This document shows positions 33,476-42,270 of a stretch of DNA of 64,000 bases, in pieces. Position 1 is the stretch's first letter; every line of letters begins with the position of its first letter. The notes under the pieces were generated by a model, which saw only the letters and a list, made by a program, of their open reading frames with translations, did not search any database and was not told the DNA's origin. The translations under genes and the position numbers were made by a program. Source of the DNA: Spongiibacter tropicus DSM 19543 (GTDB lineage Bacteria > Pseudomonadota > Gammaproteobacteria > Pseudomonadales > Spongiibacteraceae); contig NZ_ATUS01000001.1 of NCBI RefSeq assembly GCF_000420325.1, positions 1,306,463-1,370,462 on the forward strand. The letters are read 5' to 3'.

Positions 33476-34786
33476 CTACCGATAGTCCTTGACGCGTTTT
33501 GCCTTCCCTTCTGAGCGCGCTAAGCCTTCACCCTCGACCAGCTTCACCTTGATAGATATCCCCACATAGGTCTTAACCAGATGCTTGAGCCGACTGACGA
33601 TCTCTTCTCTAGCTTGCGCTCCCAGCTCCTGATACTCCGGATTAAGCTCAACCGAGACCGTTACAACATCTAGATTTCCGTCTTTAGAAACTTCGATGAA
33701 GTAAATCGGCGCCAACTCCGAGACCTTTAGCAGCAACTCTTCTATCTGAGTGGGAAACACATTGACGCCACGTATGATAAGCATGTCATCCGAGCGACCA
33801 GTAATCTTGCCGATGCGTCTCATGCCCCGAGAAGTAGGCGGCAGCAACTTGGTCAAATCGCGAGTTCGATAGCGTATAACGGGAAAGGCCTCCTTCGTCA
33901 GGGATGTGAACACCAACTCCCCTTCTTCCCCATCTGGCAAGACCTCTCCCGTCACAGGGTCAATGATTTCAGGAAGAAAATGATCTTCCCAGATCACCGG
34001 CCCGTCCTTACTTTCGACGCATTCGCTTGCAACGCCCGGCCCCATGACTTCAGAAAGACCATAGATATCTACAGCGTCGATACCCGCTCGCTCTTCAATT
34101 TCTTCCCGCATCGCATTTGTCCATGGCTCTGCGCCAAAGATGCCGATCTCCAAGCTCGTTGACCTAGGGTCGATACCCTGCCGCTCAAACTCTTCTATCA
34201 GGTTCAGCATATAAGAAGGGGTAACCATGATGATGCGGGGCTTAAAGTCCTGAATCAGCTGCACCTGCTTTTCAGTCTGCCCACCAGACATTGGAACCAC
34301 TGTGCACCCGAGACGCTCTGCGCCATAGTGAGCGCCCATCCCGCCAGTAAACAGACCGTAACCATAGGCATTATGGAGAATATCTCCCGGACGCCCACCC
34401 GCCGCTCTGATACTTCTGGCAACCAAATTCGCCCAGTTATCAATATCCGCATGGGTATAACCGACAACTGTGGGCTTACCCGTCGTCCCGCTAGACGCAT
34501 GGATTCTGACCACCTTTTCTCGCGGAACAGCGAACAGGCCAAATGGATAATTGTCTCGTAGATCCTGCTTCCCCAAAAATGGGAATTTATTCAGATCTGA
34601 CAAAGAGTTAAGATCATTAGGAGTGACGCCGGCTTCGTCAAACTTCTTCTTGTAGAACGGTACGTTCTTATAGGCATTTTCTAATGTATTTTTAAGTCGT
34701 TCTAGCTGAAGAGCCGAAATTTCTTCTCTACTAGCCATCTCGATCGGTTCCAACTCGGGCTTGGAACTATTGGATAGGGTAGGCAT
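33476..34786 (-). CDS. paaK: Phenylacetate-CoA ligase
   Basis: 436 residues, the normal length of PaaK. Adenylate-forming motifs: HASSGTTGKPTVVGYT (ATP loop), NAYGYGLFTGGMGAHYG, YGLSEVMGPGVASEC, YRTRDLT and GRSDDMLIIRGVNVFP, with the C-terminal lysine in LARSEGKAKRVKDYR. It converts phenylacetate, ATP and CoA to phenylacetyl-CoA, the substrate of the PaaABCE epoxidase encoded at 44-48 kb. GGAGGA precedes the ATG. It is controlled with the isomerase regulon (operator 61 bp upstream), not with the core paa operon, linking the upper and lower pathways. Confidence 0.93.
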   Translation of the reverse strand: MPTLSNSSKPELEPIEMASREEISALQLERLKNTLENAYKNVPFYKKKFDEAGVTPNDLNSLSDLNKFPFLGKQDLRDNYPFGLFAVPREKVVRIHASSGTTGKPTVVGYTHADIDNWANLVARSIRAAGGRPGDILHNAYGYGLFTGGMGAHYGAERLGCTVVPMSGGQTEKQVQLIQDFKPRIIMVTPSYMLNLIEEFERQGIDPRSTSLEIGIFGAEPWTNAMREEIEERAGIDAVDIYGLSEVMGPGVASECVESKDGPVIWEDHFLPEIIDPVTGEVLPDGEEGELVFTSLTKEAFPVIRYRTRDLTKLLPPTSRGMRRIGKITGRSDDMLIIRGVNVFPTQIEELLLKVSELAPIYFIEVSKDGNLDVVTVSVELNPEYQELGAQAREEIVSRLKHLVKTYVGISIKVKLVEGEGLARSEGKAKRVKDYR

Positions 34787-34846
34787 TTTTATTCCTCCAT
34801 TTTCGAGGAACTTTGCCCGATTCCCGATGCATAAGCGTCACATAAT

Positions 34847-34872
34847 GTGCAGCGCTGGAGGCATTGTGTGCA
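34847..34872. promoter_or_regulatory. Isomerase-regulon operator, paaK promoter
   Basis: GTGCA at 34847 and 34868, 21 bp apart, 61 bp before the paaK start. Same orientation to the gene as the other five. Confidence 0.72.
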
Positions 34873-34883
34873 AAAGCATGACA

Positions 34884-34912
34884 CAAAAAATGAATGACAT
34901 CCTGTCATTCAT
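34884..34912 (-). terminator. Terminator of the interrupted SnoaL-like gene
   Basis: On the minus strand ATGAATGACA, loop GGA, TGTCATTCAT is followed by TTTTTTG. It sits 36 bp after the stop codon of the displaced SnoaL C-terminus at 34948, supporting that fragment's identity. Confidence 0.8.
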
Positions 34913-34947
34913 CCTTCAGCACGAATAGATCTGCGTAGCCAATAAAT

Positions 34948-34987
34948 CTAGAACTTCCCATTGTCATTTTGCCACTGCTCTTTGGGC
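34948..34987 (-). pseudogene. C-terminal fragment of SnoaL-like gene, separated by IS3
   Basis: Directly next to the left IS end the minus strand reads PKEQWQNDNGKF then stop. This is the usual C-terminus of SnoaL/NTF2-like polyketide-cyclase proteins (x-P-x-x-x-W-x-N-x-N-G-K-F). It is in the same direction as the N-terminal part at 36246-36921 and is followed by a terminator. Roughly 15-18 residues (the usual GKIVEHWD stretch) are in neither piece, so the insertion was accompanied by a small deletion. Confidence 0.72.
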
Positions 34988-35059
34988 TGTAGTGGCATAG
35001 TGAATTTGGCCACCTAATTAGAGGTGATAGCATCACCTCATTCGATTACAGGTGACCCA

Positions 35060-36237
<1,178 letters not shown>

Positions 36238-36245
36238 CCACTACA

Positions 36246-36921
36246 TCCTAAACATGTCATAAAATGCCACGGGAGCTCCGTTAAACCTTCCCTCCGTAAC
36301 TACAAGAACAAAATCACCTTTACCAAGGACAAAATGGATATTTTCGTAACAGACCTCCACCCCCGAAGACATCCAATCAGCAAAGGCCTCACGAAGCCCA
36401 TCCAAACCATCTCTTACCAGCGGGTGATGCTGAAGGTACTCTGGCCCGACATATTCCTCAGCAACTGACAGATTCCCGCTCATTAGTACATTTTCTACAA
36501 ATGTTCTTGCCACTTTTTTGCTATCAGCCAGGGACACACCCGCATCGCCAATATCTTCCTGACCATCAAGCAACGTTCTACCGCTCGGATTCGGCTCCAA
36601 CATCGGCTGAGCAGCATCCCAATGCTCGACAATGCGCTCTCCATCAAACTTAAAAATATCGAAGACAGCCAGAGTCTGATCCGCCACTAACTCGCTATGG
36701 GCGACTACGTACTCCCCATCCTCGAATACACGCTTGGTGCTGACTTTGGGCATACCGTCAGGCGTCGAAAAAACAAAATCCAAAAAGCCCTGTCTTCCAT
36801 CAGCTACATGTAGGTTATGTTGCCTGTACTGGCTCTGACTGATAGCCGAAAAACCCTCAACATCCTTGCTCTCAATGGACTTCAGCAAGTTAACGATCAA
36901 CGTTTCCCGATGAGTTCTCAT
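36246..36921 (-). pseudogene. SnoaL/NTF2-like double-domain protein, truncated by IS3
   Basis: About 225 residues in two successive SnoaL-like folds: the first (3-110) with YRQHNLHVADGRQGFLDFV and FDIFKFDGERIVEHWD, the second (130-225) with EYLQHHPLVRDGLDGLREAF, stopping inside VAFYDMFR where the IS begins. The remaining C-terminus is on the far side of the IS at 34948. Family members are small-molecule isomerases, hydrolases or cyclases. GAGGAG supports the ATG at 36921 over an upstream GTG. A GTTACATTTATAG site shared with the Rrf2 promoter stands 59 bp upstream. Confidence 0.82.
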
Positions 36922-36979
36922 ATCACCCACTCCTCTATTCCGATAGGTAGTTCACGACACAATATATGTATCTTTAAAT

Positions 36980-36996
36980 GTTACATTTATAGGTAA
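36980..36996. promoter_or_regulatory. Candidate Rrf2 operator, SnoaL promoter
   Basis: GTTACATTTATAG at 36980-36992, followed by GTAA; the identical 13-mer occurs at 37468. It lies upstream of the SnoaL-like gene. Confidence 0.6.
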
Positions 36997-37017
36997 ATTT
37001 TTTTCCCTTTAACCTCC

Positions 37018-37431
37018 CTACTTTGAAATTGAAACCGCCAAACTCGCTATAGAGTGTTGCTTCATCACCGAACGGTAGGCCTCAAAGCCATCCGAAAAAA
37101 TGGCGTCCAACACGCTCGCAATACTCTTACCGACAGGGCAAGCCGGGTTAGGATGGCTGTGCATTTTTGTCATTTCATTAGAAGTGACAACGGCGTCAAG
37201 CACATCAGCCAGACTTATTTCACTCGCCGGACGCGCCAGTCTCGCCCCACCGGCTTTTCCCCTGTCAACGGAAACCAGTGACGCTTTCGACAACATCACC
37301 AACAGCTTGCGAATGACCACCGGGTTAGTGCCAACACTGGCGGCGAGCACTGACGATGTGACGGGCTCTCCATCGCTGACACATAACACCGACAGAACAT
37401 GCACAGCCACAGAAAATCGTGTGTTGTTCAA
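37018..37431 (-). CDS. Rrf2-family transcriptional regulator
   Basis: 137 residues with the Rrf2 winged helix: NNTRFSVAVHVLSVL, then SVGTNPVVIRKLLVMLSKASLV (recognition helix) and GKAGGARLARPASEISLADVLDAV. Iron-sulfur Rrf2 proteins (IscR, NsrR) carry three clustered cysteines; only one is visible here (PACPVG), so a cluster is unlikely and it resembles the YwnA/BrsD-like group. The start is probably TTG at 37431 with GAGGTG upstream. GTTAC/GTAAC inverted repeats occur at its own promoter, before the SnoaL gene and before the secreted-protein gene, so it probably autoregulates and controls both neighbours. Confidence 0.85.
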   Translation of the reverse strand: MNNTRFSVAVHVLSVLCVSDGEPVTSSVLAASVGTNPVVIRKLLVMLSKASLVSVDRGKAGGARLARPASEISLADVLDAVVTSNEMTKMHSHPNPACPVGKSIASVLDAIFSDGFEAYRSVMKQHSIASLAVSISK

Positions 37432-37454
37432 GTGAGCACCTCAATCATCCAATA

Positions 37455-37480
37455 AGTAACAAATATAGTTACATTTATAG
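37455..37480. promoter_or_regulatory. Candidate Rrf2 operator, rrf2 promoter
   Basis: GTAAC (37456) and GTTAC (37468) form an inverted repeat with a 7-bp spacer; GTTACATTTATAG at 37468-37480 is repeated at 36980. It is 24 bp upstream of the Rrf2 start. Confidence 0.68.
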
Positions 37481-37520
37481 AGATGTCAACCACCAAAATC
37501 AATTCCGACTCAAAATTCTT

Positions 37521-37560
37521 GTTACATTAATTTGTCGTAACTTTCTTAATGTGTTACATA
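37521..37560. promoter_or_regulatory. Candidate Rrf2 operators, secreted-protein promoter
   Basis: GTTACATTAAT at 37521 with inverted partner GTAAC at 37537, then GTTACATATAT from 37553. Same half-site as the two sites to the left; 100-140 bp before the gene at 37659. Confidence 0.6.
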
Positions 37561-37658
37561 TATGGGCGCGCCAGCTTTGATGCGCGATTGATTCGATAAA
37601 CGCGCCCCGCAAAAGGCTGCTTTATATGCAAAATTTGTAATGAACATAGGGAGAAGTT

Positions 37659-38078
37659 ATGACTATAAAAAAAATTAAGGCTTACGGCCTTGGCCTTACT
37701 TTGCTTCTAAGTGCGAATATTGGCCACACCCAAATATCCGCTTTGATCACAACCCTGAACGACGTCACTGCAGTGATTCCTGCAGCTCCCGGACTGGATG
37801 CAATCCTTCAGCAAGGAGCAGCATTGAATAGCCAACTGCTTGGATCATTAATTCCTCTATCCAACGACTTACCATTAGTCGGTCCGCTCGTTGGCGAACT
37901 CGTACCCATTGGCACACAAATCGTGCTACCGCTGCTCCTCAACCCACCGGCGGACCTTCTGGCAATAGACCAGATTGTCACAACAGCGCCTTCGTCGTTA
38001 CTCGATGTAAGCTTTTTGCTTCCCGGCCAGGAGCTGAGCTTAATTGGACTACCAATGGATTTACTGCCTAATCAGTAA
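37659..38078 (+). CDS. Small secreted hydrophobic protein of unknown function
   Basis: 139 residues; GGGAGAAG supports the start. A signal peptide (AYGLGLTLLLSANIGHTQ) is followed by a mature part poor in charged residues and rich in Leu, Pro and Val, with a pattern of short hydrophobic runs (LIPLSNDLPLVGPLVGELV, IVLPLLLNPPADLLAID, LSLIGLPMDLLP). I recognise no family. It could be a surface or periplasmic hydrophobic-ligand-binding or interfacial protein; adjacency to tatA and alkB suggests hydrocarbon use. The Rrf2-type repeats lie in its promoter. Confidence 0.75.
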   Translation: MTIKKIKAYGLGLTLLLSANIGHTQISALITTLNDVTAVIPAAPGLDAILQQGAALNSQLLGSLIPLSNDLPLVGPLVGELVPIGTQIVLPLLLNPPADLLAIDQIVTTAPSSLLDVSFLLPGQELSLIGLPMDLLPNQ

Positions 38079-38161
38079 AGTAACTCACATAGCTGAAACA
38101 TTAACCGAATGGAGAAGTGCCTGTTTGTCACTTCTCCATCACCTCAAGCTGGGAGACTGAA

Positions 38162-38347
38162 ATGGGACTAAGTGGAATTAGTATTTGGCAGCTTCTTATC
38201 ATACTGACTATTGTAGCCATGCTATTTGGTACAAAAAGACTGAGAAACATTGGCTCTGATCTTGGTGGCGCAATAGCGGGCTTCAAAAACAGCCTAAGCA
38301 ACAAAAACGATGAAACACAAACTCTATCACCGCATGACAAAGAATAA
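38162..38347 (+). CDS. tatA: TatA/TatE-like twin-arginine translocase component
   Basis: 61 residues: a single N-terminal membrane helix ([17 protein letters not shown]), then the conserved [20 protein letters not shown] amphipathic helix and a charged tail. GGGAG precedes the ATG; an in-frame ATG at 38117 is not supported. Normally tatA is with tatB and tatC, which are not here. As an extra, cluster-borne TatA it may adjust Tat export; the two DUF1329 proteins at 18.4 and 23.1 kb carry Tat signals. Downstream is alkB. Confidence 0.88.
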   Translation: MGLSGISIWQLLIILTIVAMLFGTKRLRNIGSDLGGAIAGFKNSLSNKNDETQTLSPHDKE

Positions 38348-38552
38348 TCCACGCGCACCAAACCCTTGCCCAAATACCGAAATATATCCAACCGCGCATA
38401 GATAAAATTCCATGGCGAAACAACAAATATTCGCAATCCTGACATTACCTTCGCAAAACTGATAGCCCCCTTTCCTTCTCATTAATATCATTTACCAGTA
38501 ACGGCTTAACGGCCGACTCGAAACCCAAGTTACCAATAAAAAGGTGGTATAA

Positions 38553-39722
38553 ATGAGTGAAGTAATGAATCGCCAAAAAACACGAAATTTGGCTACCCGA
38601 GACAAAAAACGATACTTTTGGTGGCTTCCGCTTTTTATTGCGATCTCCCCCATTGTTGGAATCGAATTTTATAAAACCACCGGAAACGCCATCTATGCCT
38701 GGTTTACACCGATTCTATGGTATTTATTTGTCCCTCTAGGTGACTTTTTGTTTGGTAGAGACGACAAAAACTATAGTGCACAGCGTGCCGACGAGCTAGA
38801 GAATGACAACTACTACAAATGGTTGGTTTTCCTGTCGGTCCCCCTGTTTTTTGTAACTTGGATGTATGGTGCTTGGTGGGTGTCAACCCAAGCTGTCTCC
38901 GTATCCGACTACCTTGGTATGACGATCGGTGTTGCCTTGACCAATGGACTGGCACTGGTAGTTGGACATGAGTTGGGACACAAGAACAATCGCCTGGAAA
39001 AGAACCTAGCCAAATGGGTTCTGGCAGTACCCGCTTACGGGCATTTCTCTGCTGAACACAATCGCGGCCACCACAAAGATGTCGCTACCCCTGATGATCC
39101 CGCATCTGCAAGGATGGGAGAGTCATTGTACCGCTTTGTTCTTCGAGAAATTCCTGGTGCTTTTGTCAGAGCCTTTCATGATGAAAAGGTACGACTCGAG
39201 CGAAAGGGTAAATCCGTAATCAGTGCCGAAAACCAGATCCTACAGTCATTCGCGATTACCTTTGTTCTCTATGGAGCTGCACTGACACTATGGGGCACTG
39301 TTGTTATTCCTTTTATGGTCATATCAACTTTGTGGGGCTGGCAGTTTCTATCCACGTCCAACTATATCGAACACTACGGTCTACTGCGCCAGAAACAAGA
39401 AGACGGTCGCTTTGAGCGCACACGCCCTGAGCACTCATGGAACGCTGATTTTCGAGTTTCCAACCTCGTAACCTATCACCTCCAGCGCCACTCAGACCAC
39501 CACTCCCGACCAACCCGCCGTTACCAGGTATTGCGCAGCGACGACGCCCCCGAACTTCCCACTGGTTACGCTGGCTGTTTCACCATGGCTTACTTCACAC
39601 CGATCTGGCGCAAAGTCATGGATCCAAAAGTACTCGAGGTCTATGGCGGAGACATTCTCAAAGCTAACCTCGACCCCAAACACCGCGATGCACTCATTGC
39701 GAAATATGGGAGAGCATCCTAA
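38553..39722 (+). CDS. alkB: AlkB-type alkane 1-monooxygenase (membrane di-iron hydroxylase)
   Basis: 389 residues with six hydrophobic segments and the His boxes of AlkB: HELGHK, EHNRGHHKDVATPDDPAS and LQRHSDHHSRPTRRY, plus the diagnostic NYIEHYGLLRQ. It hydroxylates the terminal carbon of alkanes or alkyl side chains, and can epoxidise alkenes, with electrons from rubredoxin. AAGGTGGTATAA precedes the ATG. The stop overlaps the rubredoxin start (TAATG), so the two are translationally coupled. A phenylalkane or alkylarene substrate would connect to the phenylacetate genes in this window, but the true substrate cannot be read from sequence. Confidence 0.95.
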   Translation: MSEVMNRQKTRNLATRDKKRYFWWLPLFIAISPIVGIEFYKTTGNAIYAWFTPILWYLFVPLGDFLFGRDDKNYSAQRADELENDNYYKWLVFLSVPLFFVTWMYGAWWVSTQAVSVSDYLGMTIGVALTNGLALVVGHELGHKNNRLEKNLAKWVLAVPAYGHFSAEHNRGHHKDVATPDDPASARMGESLYRFVLREIPGAFVRAFHDEKVRLERKGKSVISAENQILQSFAITFVLYGAALTLWGTVVIPFMVISTLWGWQFLSTSNYIEHYGLLRQKQEDGRFERTRPEHSWNADFRVSNLVTYHLQRHSDHHSRPTRRYQVLRSDDAPELPTGYAGCFTMAYFTPIWRKVMDPKVLEVYGGDILKANLDPKHRDALIAKYGRAS

Positions 39723-39892
39723 TGGCTAGTTATCGCTGCCCCGGTTGTGGCTATACATATGACGAAGATAAAGGCGATGAATTCGAAGGCTTTCCTGCGG
39801 GTACTCAATGGCAAGTGGTTCCCGACGACTGGTCCTGCCCCGACTGCTCTGTTAGAGACAAAATAGATTTCGAAAAAGTCGAGGACCAATGA
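39722..39892 (+). CDS. Rubredoxin 1 (AlkG1-like)
   Basis: 56 residues. Two iron-binding pairs: CPGCGYTYDEDKGD and DDWSCPDCSVRDKIDFE. The extra basic residue after the second pair (SVRDK) is the mark reported for AlkG1-type rubredoxins, which transfer electrons poorly to AlkB. Starts in the TAATG overlap with alkB and is three bases before rubredoxin 2. Confidence 0.9.
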   Translation: MASYRCPGCGYTYDEDKGDEFEGFPAGTQWQVVPDDWSCPDCSVRDKIDFEKVEDQ

Positions 39893-39895
39893 AGA

Positions 39896-40057
39896 ATGGC
39901 CAAATACGAATGCATCGTGTGTGGGTTTATTTATGACGAAGCACTTGGTCTTCCTGAGGACGGAATCCCCCCAGGCACAAAATGGGAGGACATACCGGAC
40001 GACTGGACATGCTTTGAATGCAGCTGCCCCAAAACCGACTTTGAACTACTTGAATGA
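39896..40057 (+). CDS. Rubredoxin 2 (electron donor to AlkB)
   Basis: 53 residues. [20 protein letters not shown] and [16 protein letters not shown] carry the four iron ligands, without the insertion seen in rubredoxin 1, so this is closer to the AlkG2 type that feeds AlkB. The fragment ECSCPK, with an extra Cys after the second pair, is unusual. It is in one transcription unit with alkB and ends 12 bases before the PQQ dehydrogenase gene. Rubredoxin reductase is not in the window. Confidence 0.9.
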   Translation: MAKYECIVCGFIYDEALGLPEDGIPPGTKWEDIPDDWTCFECSCPKTDFELLE

Positions 40058-40069
40058 AAGATCATTACA

Positions 40070-42211
40070 ATGAAAAACAATAAACTTGGAATATCACTTT
40101 TTCCACTCCTAACCGCTGCGGCGGTTTTAACCCTGAGTGCCTGCTCGAACGGGTTCAACAAATATATTAGCAATGGCATAGACGCCACACCGCAGAAGAG
40201 CACAGCGAATACCGACTGGCCGATGCACGGGAACAACCGCTACGAACAACGCTTTTCTGAACTTACCGATATCAACGCTAAAAATATCTCTGAACTTGGG
40301 CTTGCCTGGTATATCGACCTTCCTGAAAATCGCGGCCAGGAAGCAACGCCTCTGATTATCAATGGAGTGATGTATACGACCTCAGCATGGAACCATGTTC
40401 ATGCATTGAATGCCAAAACCGGTGAAATACTCTGGCAGTACGACCCGAAGGTTCCGAAAAAACAAGGAATTAAAGGCTGCTGCGATTCAGTCACCCGCGG
40501 CCTGGCCTACGACAAAGGCCGCGTTATTCAGGCTACCCTCGATGGCCGCCTGATCGCCCTGGATGCCAAATCTGGTATTCCATTATGGGAAACCCGCACC
40601 TTCAAAAACACACTCAACTACACAATCACTGGTGCTCCTCGCGTGGCCAGGGGAAAAGTTTATATCGGTAATGGCGGAGCAGAATACGGGGTTCGAGGCT
40701 ATATCTCAGCCTATGATATAAATAGCGGTAAACTTGTGTGGCGCTTTTATACCGTCCCCAGCTCCAAAAACTTAGATTCTGGCGTTGAGCCAGAGGCGTT
40801 GATGGCCAAAACCTGGTCGGCACAGGGCAGCGATCTGGAGAAAGGTGGTACAGTCTGGGACAGCATCGTTTACGACCCTGACACCAACAGTATTATCTTC
40901 GGTGTCGGCAATGGGTCTCCCTGGAATCCGAATATTCGCTCACCTGGCGGCGGCGATAATCTATTCCTTTCCTCTATCGTGTCGGTGAACGCCGACACCG
41001 GCAACTACAATTGGCACTATCAGACTACACCAGGGGAAGCTTGGGACTACACCGCAACGCAACCGATCGTCCTTGCTGATATGGAATTCGATGGCACGAT
41101 GCGTAAAGTCGCCATCCAGGCTCCAAAGAACGGCTTTCTTTACATCCTCGACCGCATTAACGGCAAGTTGCTATCAGCTAAACCCTTTGTAGACGTCACC
41201 TGGGCCTCGCATGTCGATATGACAACCGGCCGACCGGTAGTAAATCCGGAAGCCGAATATTGGAAGACTGGGAAGCCGGCTCTGGTCATGCCGTCATGGA
41301 TGGGAGGACACAATTGGCACCCGATGGCCTTTAACCCCAACAACAATGTCATCTATATCCCCACCCAAACATCAGCATTTCCCTACCTTGCTGAAGATGA
41401 ACAAACACCGTCAAAACTGGCAGTAAACCTCGGTGTCGACACAAAGGCTGCGAACCTGCCCGATGACCCAAAAGTTATCCAGGCAGTTAAAGATGCAACC
41501 AGCGGGGCACTACTCGCAAGAGACCTAAGAACTGGAAAGGATTTATGGAAGGTCGGATATCCCGGCGTCTGGAACGGCGGTGTGCTAGCCACTGCGGGTG
41601 AAATCATTTTTCAGGGATCGGCGACTGGTTACGTAAACGCCTACCGCGCCGACAATGGTGAAAGGTTGTGGCGTTTCAATGCGCAAACCGGCGTCGTGGC
41701 ACCACCGGTGACATACAAAATTGATGGCGAACAATATATTGCGGTCAATGCTGGCTGGGGTGGTATTATGCCATTGATGACTGGTGAGCTGACAAAGGAT
41801 GCCGCTCAGCAATATCCACGTAACATCAGTCGACTACTTGTCTTCAAACTCGGTGCTAGTGCAAAGTTACCTGTCGATGATCGCGTGGCCCTACAGATGG
41901 CTCCAGTCACAACACAGATCGACAAAGATGCCGCACACAAGGGTTTTGAGACATACGACCGCTACTGCGTCGTCTGCCACGGAGGTGGTGGTGTAGGTGG
42001 TGGAGTTGTGCCGGACCTTCGCTTTTCAGGCATTACCCAATCGGAAGAAGCCTGGGCTTCGGTAGTTCTAGGCGGCATACTCGAAAGCCGCGGCATGGTG
42101 TCATTCAAATCTGAACTGGATGCCGGGGATGCGGAAAATATTCGCCAGTTTATTCTTGATCGAATTCGCTATGCACACGAGGTTGGCGATACCAGCCGGC
42201 CGTATCGTTAA
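40070..42211 (+). CDS. PQQ-dependent quinohaemoprotein alcohol dehydrogenase, lipoprotein
   Basis: 713 residues. The leader ends in a lipobox (LTLSACSN), indicating a membrane-anchored periplasmic enzyme. An eight-bladed PQQ propeller follows, with the vicinal Cys pair in IKGCCDSVTRGLAY, the active-site Asp in EAWDYTATQP, and W-motifs such as ANTDWPMHGNNRYEQRFS. The C-terminal domain has a c-type haem site (YCVVCHGGGGVGG), making it a type II-like enzyme. It oxidises alcohols to aldehydes or acids and passes electrons to the respiratory chain. Third step of the alkB unit: hydroxylation, then alcohol oxidation. Confidence 0.9.
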   Translation: MKNNKLGISLFPLLTAAAVLTLSACSNGFNKYISNGIDATPQKSTANTDWPMHGNNRYEQRFSELTDINAKNISELGLAWYIDLPENRGQEATPLIINGVMYTTSAWNHVHALNAKTGEILWQYDPKVPKKQGIKGCCDSVTRGLAYDKGRVIQATLDGRLIALDAKSGIPLWETRTFKNTLNYTITGAPRVARGKVYIGNGGAEYGVRGYISAYDINSGKLVWRFYTVPSSKNLDSGVEPEALMAKTWSAQGSDLEKGGTVWDSIVYDPDTNSIIFGVGNGSPWNPNIRSPGGGDNLFLSSIVSVNADTGNYNWHYQTTPGEAWDYTATQPIVLADMEFDGTMRKVAIQAPKNGFLYILDRINGKLLSAKPFVDVTWASHVDMTTGRPVVNPEAEYWKTGKPALVMPSWMGGHNWHPMAFNPNNNVIYIPTQTSAFPYLAEDEQTPSKLAVNLGVDTKAANLPDDPKVIQAVKDATSGALLARDLRTGKDLWKVGYPGVWNGGVLATAGEIIFQGSATGYVNAYRADNGERLWRFNAQTGVVAPPVTYKIDGEQYIAVNAGWGGIMPLMTGELTKDAAQQYPRNISRLLVFKLGASAKLPVDDRVALQMAPVTTQIDKDAAHKGFETYDRYCVVCHGGGGVGGGVVPDLRFSGITQSEEAWASVVLGGILESRGMVSFKSELDAGDAENIRQFILDRIRYAHEVGDTSRPYR

Positions 42212-42270
42212 TCCAATAGTGAACGTTGTCCCTCGTCAGTAAATAATAACAGCGTTTCCCGAGGTTCCAG

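Noticed and set aside
18371-34872. CRISPR array
   Set aside because: The repeated GTGCA elements are short, scattered one or two per promoter and lack spacer structure; no cas genes are present.
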